A DNA stretch of 64,000 nt from Halisarca cf. caerulea. Lineage: Eukaryota > Porifera > Demospongiae > Chondrillida > Halisarcidae. Of the stretch, positions 24,824 through 35,400 are shown piece by piece. The stretch spans positions 1,366,301 to 1,430,300 of the forward strand of contig CAUJGJ010000040.1 in NCBI GenBank assembly GCA_963170055.1. The letters are read 5' to 3'. Positions within the stretch are counted from its first letter, which is position 1. The number at the start of each line of letters is the position of its first letter. The position numbers and the translations under genes are program-made. The notes beneath the pieces were generated by a model. That model made no database searches. It was given only the letters and a program-made list of their open reading frames with translations, and was not told where the DNA came from.

Positions 24824-25771
24824 ATAGCTGTTTTTGTTAATCTTCAAGGAAATTACGCAGGTATGTTAAGGCAGATTTTATGGCGAAGTCAAAATGGCCA
24901 CCACTACGATGACTGTAATGGCTTCCCTATTTTCTTCAGAGATACTTGGGAAAAAGTGCACAAAACGTCATGGATAATATTTTTAACATTTCTACTTTGT
25001 AACAATACCTCTTTTCTTTGTGTAGTATATTTTAGTAGTTGTACTATTAAATGTTTGCCACAACATCCGAAAACGGTTTCAGTTGAAAAGCCGGAGATGT
25101 AGATGGTAGCTTTTAAACCTGAAAGTGGGTTTAAAATAATCTTAGGGTCAATGTCTAAATTTTCACTGTGTTTACTTTTGAAATTCTATTCCTTGTCTGT
25201 TATGTGCAGCATTTTGTGTTTTTCCAGCCAGGACAAGACAGGAAATATTAAGACATAACTTGAACGGAACAAGCAATCAAAAGTATATGCGATGAAAATT
25301 TAGCTTTACCTCTTAGAAATCACCCCTTATAGTTCTTAAGTTATGGACTGCCATCTAGGATCTCCGGCTTTTACAAAGAAATTTGTCCAGTGAAGAAGGC
25401 TCCTCTCAAGGGCAAAGTCACATGATATCATGAGATGAAAGTTAACAGAAGTTTCAGTACAATTGATGCAAGCTCATTATTATCTTCGGTTTTTGAGGCA
25501 AAAACTCTTAGTCTTAGTCAAACTTTACTCATCACGCTTCTTTTTAGAATGTTCTCATTCTTTGTATTTAGAAGGTTTGTTATGGCTTGATTTTTGCAAT
25601 CAAGCAACAAACGTCAAGAATTTGGCTACTATATATCTGCAATCTTTCACTATTCTACTAAACCTTCAGCAATCGTTCATACGTATCCCTGTGGTTCAAA
25701 AGGAAGAACTTGAAAGATTGTGAACTTCTTTCAACATCGGGGATTCTGCCCTTCGAAGATCTAGTTTGTAC

Positions 25772-27816
25772 GACACCTGTCATAAAATTCTGGGGGCCCC
25801 TGATTCTAGCCCCCCCTCCAGGTCTAGAATTTTAAAATTTTGAGCCCACGGGCCTAGAATATTAAAAATCTAGGCCCCCAGGGGGTGTAGAATTTTAAAA
25901 TTCTAGACCCCTGCTTGTGAAATTAGGTCCCCCTTACAATAATGACAGTATAACTTTGCAAACAGATATCAATCTATTTGTAGATTCTTCCATCATAAAT
26001 ATAATTTATATTTATAAGTAAAAAATAAAAAAATAATAGTAATAACAATACACTACTAACAATAATATACATACATTATAGCAACGATAATATAAGATAT
26101 ACATGCATGGTCACACTTATATTTTTAAAGATTAAATTGACAAGGGCTGGAAGGGTGCATCCTTCTGTCACACATTGAGTGATGATGGGTATTCATTGTT
26201 ACTGTGCATGTGCCAAGATTTGGAGCCCTTCTTGCAATTAAGGGCATGATCCACACTGTAAAATTAAGATGTATCCTTGTAATTGGGGGACCAACCATAC
26301 TGCAATGTCATCATAATAAGGCCTAGATATCACCAACCATGCAGAACTGAGGCAACATCTCATTGATTGTTTCAACAAAGGAGAGATGCAGCCATTTAGC
26401 CATCCAGCCAGACACTGGGGTTAAAGCAATTGTACTTGGCAATCAGTGCAAAGAATGGTATCATAAGGTTGCCAAGACATCCCTATGTCTATTTATACTA
26501 AGAACAATAAGTCTATTAAGTGGTTTAGCACTCATTGTTTGTATTAACATTAAATTTGTACATTACACTATACTCCATATATATATATTGCTTAATGTAC
26601 TAACATGTGTATACTTTTCTGATATAATAGTTAACCCTCCTACCCCCACCCTATTCTGGTGCTTATTATATGCATTACCCAATTAAAGCGCTTTGCAGTC
26701 AAGAAAGAAGACCGCTATATTGACATGCTAGGCATCATTTTGATCCTCAATAGATAGTGCATCTTTAGGATCCAATAAACAACCGCCCAGGGCGTTTAAT
26801 GTCCAAACATGGCCACTTTTTTGGCCAGGAATCGTCAATTTTTTGCCTTGCATAACTTGAAGAATATTTTCCAGAGGTTTCACGCAGTGCATAGCTTTAT
26901 GCTCCTATCTAGTGAAAGAACAGCTTCTTCTTCATCGTTTGATAGGAGGTTTGGCACTTACAAAGATCTCTAAGTAGAATTACAACTTAGTTTTGACGAT
27001 TGCGTAAAATTGTATTTTGCGCAAGTTTCGAAACGGCTACTTTTGACACAAAATCTTTCTGAAATTCTTCCTTGGCCTTCTATGGTTGACTTGTCACTCG
27101 TATTGTATGAATTGTATCTCAAAAACTACTGATTACTAGTTTCAGGACTTCGTCCAAAGTTTAGAATTTGTAATGAGCCGCCATTTTCCTATTGATAACC
27201 AAACAAATACGCCATTTCCCGAAAAATTACGGATCGAATGCACAAATAAACGGATAATTACGTTGCATTAAAGGGAAGTGCTGTCTAAGGGGGCCTTACC
27301 ACGCAAAATGCACTAATTGCGGGTTTTACTCTCTATGTGTCGATAGAGCTGGGAAAAAGCTTTCGAACGATGTAAAGAACACCCGTGTTGGTCTTTTGCA
27401 GCCTTTGGAAAATATTCTTGAACAGTGTCCTTTTAAAAGGACACTCTTGGATAGGGTGGGGGTAGGAGGGTTAAGAATCAATCTGTGTATGGAGTATTCA
27501 TTTTAACTTCGATTGAAAAGTAAATAATGATCATAAGGAATAAACCAGGTGGACCGCGGCATCACCCAAGATCAGGAGTCGCAATTCTTTCCATGCACCA
27601 GTTAAAGTGGGTCTAGCTGTGATTCCTCAGATAGTAGGTATAGTTAAAGCTGTCTGGTTGGGCACGCAGATCTCCACAGACAGAAACTGTTCACTTCGTG
27701 ACTCATTGGAAGGGGGGCCTAATCTCATGTGGTTGGGTCTAAAATTTTAAAATTCTAGGCCCCAGGGGGGCCTGGAATGAAGGGGGGGGGGGGCGAAAAT
27801 GTTATGACACCGGTGT
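25772..27816. mobile_element. Element with ACACC(T/G)GT-CATAA ends and TAGAATTTTAAAATTCTA palindromes
   Basis: The left end (CGACACCTGTCATAAAATTC, then GGGGGCCCC) and the right end (AAAATGTTATGACACCGGTG) are inverted copies. Near each end lie blocks of 'ctaggccccc..' and the 18-base palindrome TAGAATTTTAAAATTCTA. It interrupts the MITE at 24856-28053 and is itself interrupted at 26635-27470. Confidence 0.7.
26635..27470. mobile_element. TTAA-flanked MITE with perfect 20-base C-rich ends
   Basis: TTAA lies at 26631-26634 and 27471-27474. The terminal inverted repeat CCCTCCTACCCCCACCCTAT is perfect over at least 20 bases at both ends. A 20-base perfect palindrome GTGTCCTTTTAAAAGGACAC sits at about 27426. 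No transposase ORF is present. The TTAA target points to piggyBac-type mobilisation. Confidence 0.85.
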
Positions 27817-28053
27817 TCATTTCTTCTACCCAAACCTTCCAAAGAAAGCGTATACCCAATAACCAAAACCAACACTCAGAAGTTTGAGAACGAAACACAC
27901 TGTGTAAAGTCATAAGGTCTATGGTAAATTTAGGTAAGGCAGCTTGTCGCAGAGCTTTCTAAGCTGATTCATGTTACTGCCACATGACTAACCCAGGCAA
28001 TTCAGTGATAATGAGATTTTTTTATGAAGCCCGCAAAGATATATGCTGAAGTT

Positions 28054-28903
28054 ATGTAGGGTTGACGTGGAAAAAACACATGGCCACCAATCTACCCTAT
28101 TTTCGCGATTAACTCACTTCCAGTACATTGTTTTGGAGTTCCATAAACAGCTTTTTGCCTTTTACGCGACTGTTCTTCAATAGATTTAAGTATAAAGAAG
28201 CTCCTGGGCGCCTTATATGACCTGCATTTTGCAAAGTTTACATAGTGTGAAAGGTCACAATTTCAGCTTATTACTATTCTCAAAGAACAGGCTAGAGCTC
28301 GCTTCATGCGATGGAAAAGCTAAAAAATGTAAATTTTGCCACAAAATTGGTTCTAATCTGCCATTTTAAAGATGGCCGACTTGTACTGGGCTGGCTCATA
28401 TTTGTCTGTCGCACCTCTTTTGTGCTAGTTTTCAGTAAAAACGTAAAGCGTATGCAGATCAACAGGCATATGTTCACTTGTAAGTCGGTTGTCACTGAAA
28501 ATATCCACCTATAATTCAAACCAAAATTATATATACAAGACCTACAGTACAAGACAAAAGTAACTTATGCTATTCCGCAAACGCTGTTTCGTCATAAGCA
28601 TGAATGAGTACAATGAACTGCAGCCAATTACAGTTAAATAAACAATCCAAAGGTCATGGTTTAATCCACAACATGTATCTGCCTGCAAATGTGGCTGTTC
28701 TGCACCACTGCATGTAATGAAATTCCGTGTGCCCTTGCAAATTTGCATACATTTTTTCTTGTACTGTATCCCTATGCCCTTCTAACCCTATGCATGTCTA
28801 GCCCTATGTATGTCTATCCCTATGCCCGTCCAGCCCTGTGTAGGCCTGTGTAGCAAACAACCCTACCTTGTTCCAATGTTTTTTGACAATTTCATCTCTA
28901 CAT
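28054..28903. mobile_element. MITE of the ATGTAGGGATGA family
   Basis: Left end ATGTAGGGTTGACG at 28054, right end TCATCTCTACAT ending 28903. Near the right end is a short array of 'ccctatgcatgtctag'-like units (28770-28860) and 'ttgttccaatgttttttgaca', both also found around 45420-45590. No ORF is convincing. Confidence 0.65.
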
Positions 28904-29038
28904 CATTTTTCCATTTTAAATGGTTTTTATATGGTTTAATGATTTGCACAATAGCAGCTCACATTCAGGTATTATATTGCATTAGTTTATGACTGCATTC
29001 ATTGTGAAAACAACCTACCGTATATTCCCTAGAAACTC

Positions 29039-29912
29039 CGCAGGTATGTTATGGCACTTTTTGCCATAAAACAAAATGGCTGCCGTTTCCGAATGTCTCG
29101 AATCAAACACCTTGTTTATTCTTGTTAAAGGTTTAAAACTCCAAGAAAGCATCTAGATAGTTAGTTGAACATTCGTATTTTGATCCTGTGTAACTGAAAG
29201 AGCCAAAAACATGTTGTACCAGTTGCATTACTGTTCTTCTTAAACCATATCAAAATGAACAAATACGAAAAACGCGGAGATGAAGACCTCCGAGTTTAAA
29301 CACAAACGTCGGTTCAGAAGACACGGCATATCCTGATCTTACTTTCCTGATTAGGGGAAGATGTTGCTCCACTCCTCGCCTGTTATGGCGAAGGTTTTCT
29401 AGGTCCAACAGGACGGCTGTGGCAACAAACGGCGTGACATAAACTGAAAGGAAAGGCTGAATATCTTCCCCTAATCAGAATTCCAAGTTTAGTCCTTAAA
29501 GGATCATCTGTCAATGTTTCAAGCACACAGGTAGAGGTTTAGATCTCCGCGTTTTATGCCATAACTTTCTTATGGAAAAGAGCTCTTCTCAATCCCTTGG
29601 TCACATGACACCACGTGTTCTCAAGTATAGAGAGGCTAATTTATACACCTTCTTACGCGGAGGCAAGCTAGAGCTTCAGAAGCTCGATCACTTTCAGATC
29701 TGCGCCCGTTTACAGTTTACTACGATCGATTTGCTAACTTGGTTTGCCAGAACCCTTTCTATTGATGGTACAACAATTTAAATCTCGAATACTAGGAAAG
29801 ATGTCACACGGGAAAAACGTGATAATTAGTATTAGGCGTGACGATTTAATCGCATTCCTGTTAAAACCACAAGACGTCCTTCGCAACCACGAATCTGCCA
29901 TAACTTACCTGC
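29039..29912. mobile_element. GCAGGTATGTTA MITE (copy c)
   Basis: Left end CCGCAGGTATGTTATGGCAC, right end CTGCCATAACTTACCTGCA. The middle contains an inverted repeat: AGGGGAAGATGTTG at about 29353 and CTTCCCCTAATCAG at about 29465, so the element folds back. Confidence 0.75.
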
Positions 29913-31228
29913 ATCGTCCACCTAAAGATTCGTCACAACTCTTGAAAGTGCCAAAATGCCTCTAATAAGTTTACGAAATCGTTTGCTATCGAGTTATGTC
30001 TGAGCCATTTAAAACCAGCTATGGAAGCATGTTAGCAGACCCCAGTGTCCTGGAGTACCAGAAACAAACTTTCCATTATTGTTGGATAGAGACTTCATAG
30101 CGACCATACACCAACACACTGCCATTTAGCATCATTGTTGCCCAAAATGTCACCTGCAGGAACTCCGAGGACTTGTTTAGCTGTTCTCTAACAAATAGTG
30201 CTCAAAATTCTTAAATATTATATGTGCTGTCCGCATACCAAGCAGCCACTTTCAGTGCTGAACAATCAGTCATTTTTTTATTCTTATTTTTTTGTCGTCC
30301 CCCTCTAAAGTTTTGATGTGTACAGAAAGGAAGCGCATTTCACTTCTTACTCACCAATCTGACCAAATTGGGCGAATTCGTCATGTGTCAAATTTTCAGG
30401 GGAAATACAGTATCTTCTCAGTGTTTAGTGTACTCCATGTGTAAAGATAATATAGAGAATATGGCTACCCATGTACAATTGTGGTGAAGGTCTGTCACTA
30501 GAGTCATTTCAGGTACATTTTGGGTTTCAAATGCTACATGTTTCAAAATCTATGGTAAAGTGGATAAATATAACATGAAAAATATGGCATTTTTGTCTCA
30601 GCCATTTCCCCCATTCAGCTAGGGCAGGTGTGTGGTTGTGACATGGAGTCATATGTCTTGGACACTGATAGATAGTATTGAAGGGGAATACATGAAATAT
30701 GTTCAGGAGTTTTGGATTGGAATTCTTCCAGACATCGCCAAATATTGTTACTGGACTGATTAAAAGAACATAACCATGGAAATATATTAGGCATGAGTGG
30801 CCTCGTGAGTACTCATTCAACTAACACGTACAATAGGTGTAATGTTCAGATTGTTTTATGCACATGTGTGTACGTAGCGACAAAACAAAGTGTAAGATAT
30901 AGTGAAGTACATGACAATTAGCACGAACAAAATCTTAGTCAAACGTCTCAAGTCAAAGGACACTGAATCTGTATTACCATGAAGGACGTAGTAGAGGATG
31001 CTGCAGGAAATGATGGAAGGGAAGAAAGTCCTAGTAAAATTTGATTTGCGATGCTACAAAGCAATCGTGATGAACTTACCTGATAAAAAGGCGTCAAGGA
31101 AGCGGTGTGTGTGTAAAATCAATCCATAGTTATGGCAAAGAAAATGGTAATCTCTACCATGGGTGTAATCCTCCAATTCAGTCCGCATCGGTGGTGATCT
31201 TGCAGTTGGCAACAGGAGGTCCAAAATA
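29913..31228. other. Unassigned interval upstream of the CARD gene
   Basis: No exon is proven. The short peptide start at 30979 (MKDVVEDAAGNDGREE) was considered as a first exon for the CARD gene, but its plausible donors do not give the splice phase that the exon at 31548 needs. A minus-strand ORF at 30527-30820 is unrecognised. Confidence 0.35.
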
Positions 31229-31408
31229 TAGTAGAACCTGTCTTAAATACCACTTGCATTCAAAAACCACCTGTCTATAGAGGCCACAGTAGGCTGGTCT
31301 ATTGTCCACTTAAGTTGTACTGAAGCACCTCTGTACAAGGACCACCTGTCTACAGAGACCACAAGTACTTGGTCCCTTGAGTAGTCGTTATAGACAGGTT
31401 TTACTGTA
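31229..31408. mobile_element. Short MITE, AGTAGAACCTGTCTTAAA ends
   Basis: About 180 bases. Ends AGTAGAACCTGTCTTAAATA and TATAGACAGGTTTTACT are inverted copies flanked by TA. The interior has two 'ccacctgtctayagaggccac' units. This general type (CAGTARAACCTGTCTATAA ends) is widespread in marine invertebrates. A minus-strand ORF in it is an artefact. Confidence 0.75.
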
Positions 31409-31547
31409 TCCAATGTACTGTCACTCATGACATTCTCCTACCCTCCGAAATATTTCAACCTTCCTTCATATCTTTGGTATATATTCTGTGTTTACTTCAA
31501 AATACACTCTTTACATTGATGAGTAGTGTATTTTCCTTATCATTTAG

Positions 31548-32342
31548 ATTGAGCAAAGACAAAAAGTGTGGTCTAATGAGAATACGTCCAATTTTGGAGA
31601 AACAACTTCTATTGGACAAAGTGCGTGTGTGTTTTGAAAAAAACAGTCATATTTTCACAAGACAGGAACTTGACAAGATATACGGTGCAAGTGGGCAGTA
31701 TCGTAGAATTCGGCTACTGGTGTTCATACTGCAACAGAAAAGCATACTACAGTTGCAAGCCATGCAGGACTTACTGGAGAAGAATGGCTTGCAGGGACTT
31801 TCTGACCTACTTCGCAGATTGGATGATAGTGAGTGTAATGTATAGCATGTTTGTTGACCATGCACACAAATGGCCTAGTGTCAACAAGTGGCCTATTGTA
31901 ATGTTATACCTTTTGAGATATTCTACCACATTCTGCAAGCCATTGATACTAGTGATGACATAGAGAATTTTGCTCTGTTTAAGTTTGCTGTGTTTGCTGA
32001 ATCGTAATGTGTTTATCACTGTCCTGGAGAGAGTAGTGTTTTAATCATTCGTTTGAAGTTCACAACTCACACAATAAGCAAGAAACAAGCTATATCATGG
32101 AGATACAGACCTGAGCCATGCCATGCAGTTGCCAACCATGTCTAAACTGGTAGAGTGCAAGTTTTGAACATCTCACTTTTATGTACCAGTCTTTCCTCTT
32201 TATTCTAATGACTGTTTTGAGATTGTACATCTACAATGATTACTATTTGCTTATATGGACTAGTGTAAAACAAGAACCCTAAAAAATGTTTACCACAAAT
32301 CCACCTAAATTGGCATTAATGGAACCTTCCTCTCAAGGGATG

Positions 32343-32426
<84 letters not shown>

Positions 32427-35400
32427 TACAGAGGGATAGTTGACATAGCATATACTTTGTATACATTAGAGGGAGTATCAGGTGAAGGTCACATGACCTA
32501 CACTCCTACTATACAAGCATTTCTGATTAACACATCTTGTACCATACACCATATGCGCCCTACTTCCGGAAGTCACCAAAATACCATACACCGTATGCGC
32601 CCTAATCGCAATGTAAATTTAGATCGACTTTTCCCTGTTACTTTCTATAGTAACCCAGCTCAAACATTACATCAATGGTAAGGCTAAAGATAGGGCTATC
32701 TAATGATGTATAGAATGTAGTGCCTCCAATGGAAAATTATCGAGCAAATCGATCTCAAAGAACGCGAATGAAACTATCAGACGAACTTTGAGAAATGATT
32801 ATGATAACTCCAAAATACACCATGTACAAAGGCAGAAGATACAAAACAGATGAAATGCTGACAGGAATAGATGATAATAGTCTCGTTAAAGCTTTCAGGA
32901 AAGGAAAAGACCGTTTTTCTGTGAAGATAACGGCCTGTTGTGAACTCTTCGCTGCAGCTCAATTTCATTGAGTTCAACGTCGCAATGTAGTTTAGAGGCG
33001 CCAAGAACATCTAGAAGTAGTGTTTGCATTCAGAAAAGGACCCTGTGGCTGATTCGAGGAGAAAACTACCGTTTTCCACAAGGCCGAATTGTAATTTGCT
33101 GAAAGTGTTCCCCCAAAGACGACTAGCTCTCAACACAAAGCTTTCTTTCAAGAGTGTGTCGCAGCAGAGTTGCTTTTCTACATCTTGTGAACCATCAGGC
33201 AGCTCTACTGAGTAAGACAAGACCTTATAAACTTGTCTGAATAGAGAATATCGAAGCGCATCGAAACGACCGAAAACCATAAATTTATGGCTTCTGCATT
33301 CAGTGAAAACGCCGTAAACCCCTTCTATGACTTGAGATCTGCACTCCTTGGCTTTTGAACTGTAAATGGAAGAGCACTTGGCTATATTCAAAGCCATTCT
33401 AAAAAGAGTTATAGCAAAAAATCGAACTCCCTCAATAAAAGACACAAGGCGCGAAAAGGTGCCAATTCTTGTGGTGTTTAGACAAAGTGCTCATACCACT
33501 TCCGGTTTCTTATGGTACAAGATGTGTCAAGTATGATTATTGCATTATTCATGAGCACTAAAATCCCACAATACTGGGTTGAATTGAGTTCTACCTTCTG
33601 GGTTGACTTTTAATTGATCTAAAGGCAATTTAGTCTAGTCTATTATAGAACATTGATCTGTTATTGTGAATTTGCTATATACCATTGACTGCAGTATTCA
33701 AACCACTCTAGGTAAGCACAACTTTTTCGGAGTGGTAGCTGACCAATCAATGAGTCCAGACAATCGAGGGCACCTATACAGACTAAGGCCTCAACTTGAA
33801 AAGTCTTTATACCTAGAGTCTTACATATCTCAGCTTCACCAACATGCCGAGCATGGATTTCTGACAGATGATGAAGAGAGCAGAATTATGAAACACAACA
33901 CTCCACTGGCACAAGCGTGTCAGTTTATGCAAATTCTTGTGAAGAAGGGCAACAAGAGTTACCATGGATTCATGGACGTATTGAAGCAAAATCACATTAC
34001 ACTACCCGGCACTGGTGAGTTGAGTACCTGTCCACAAAATATTTACTCCCAAAACTCGCAGTAGCACTTTTTGTTTGTATATTCAGATTTCATGACTAAC
34101 ACTGCACCCAATGCTAATAGCAACACCTTTTGTTTTCTCAGATGTCATGACTAGCAAACCAGCAAGGAAACTGTCTCGTGGTAGGAAATCATCATCTTCA
34201 ATAGCTGTGCCACTGACAGACGCTAGGAAGAAGGCCCTTGGTTCTTTTGAATGCTTCACACTAGAAGTCTTATGCTTTATATCATCTCTTCATGAGGCAG
34301 CAGGAGGCTTTCTGAGTTACGACGAAGAAGAGGATGTTGTGCAACAACCTAGTGAACCTGAGCGGGTACGCAAGCTGATTGATATCATGAAGAGGAGGGA
34401 TTCATCTGTGGTCTATGAACACTTTATCCATGTTCTGAAACAGAGTGGAATGGCCTCCGATGCTAATATTCTCCTTGACTGGGAGCGAATCAACAATGCA
34501 CCAGGATCATGTAAGTTTAATTTTTGATTTTATCACTAGTGATAAGTAATGTTTACTAACTCTTGTTCATTGCTATGCCAGAACAAATTTTAGCTTCGCA
34601 TGTGGAACATGTCCAAAATCCTTGAGAATCCTGTGCGGGCACCTAATAGAAGGAATTTGCGCACTTCTTGGGCTTTGACATGTAAACTTCGTATGACTAA
34701 TAGCATAAAGGTGTGCAGCCAATGTGAGACGTCATTTTAATTTTACGTATAATCTTCCTTTATGTCACACGCTTGTCAAATGACAAAATGGCAATAAAGC
34801 ACTTCTAGTTTTGTTAGATCTTTAAAGGCTGGTAGGATGTGACATAGGACCGATTGGCCTTTGTTTTTAGGTTTCTTGTTAGTACATGAAGTATCAAAGG
34901 CTTTCCATGTTGGGGATTTTGACTGCTTGCTACCTTCAAAAGTTTCAGGTAAAATCGTGAGTGATTCTAGTGTCAATTTGTCATTTTTGTTTATTATCTA
35001 ACAATCTACTTGGCCTATGAAAATCCCCAACATGAAAGTTTTAGATAATACTAGTGACAAACCTTCTTTATGTGTAGTGGGTACACAGCTTCACACCTAC
35101 GAATCATACCGGCTTTACTATTATATACAGTCCTGGGTGAAAGTTTCTAGCCACCTTTTCGCGTGTTGTATTTGAACTTCCTGCGAGTACTCGTATATAC
35201 TCGTATACACTCGTATCTAATTAGCAAGTCGTTCGCATCACGCGCAACGTCACGTGTGTACATAACCTGCAAACTGCATTTGTGCGGATTTTTGAAGGAA
35301 GACTTATTGCGAAGGACAGCGCTATTAGGATGCCCCGAAAGAACGAAATCCTCATTGAATGGCTCGATTTAAGGGACAAGGGAGCTCGCCATCGAATTAA

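Larger units (their letters stand above)
24856..28053. mobile_element. GCAGGTATGTTA MITE, split by nested insertions (copy b)
   Basis: The left end CGCAGGTATGTTAAGGCAG follows TA at 24854. The segments 24856-25771 and 27823-28040 match in reverse the continuous copy at 55385-56882; for example 'ccaaagaaagcgt', 'acgaaacacactgtgtaaagt' and 'agctgattcatgttactgcc' on the right side. The middle (25772-27816) is a separate insertion. The right terminus is decayed next to the element at 28054. Confidence 0.75.

Noticed and set aside
30979..31037. Possible first exon of the CARD gene (MKDVVEDAAG...)
   Set aside because: Available donors give the wrong splice phase for the exon at 31548.
31243..31428. 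Minus-strand ORF with repeated 'SVDRWSLYRG'-like text
   Set aside because: It lies wholly inside a short MITE whose repeated units explain the pattern.
32286..32681. 131-codon plus-strand ORF
   Set aside because: It reads through a (CA)n tract in a CARD intron and ends in a TTAA element.
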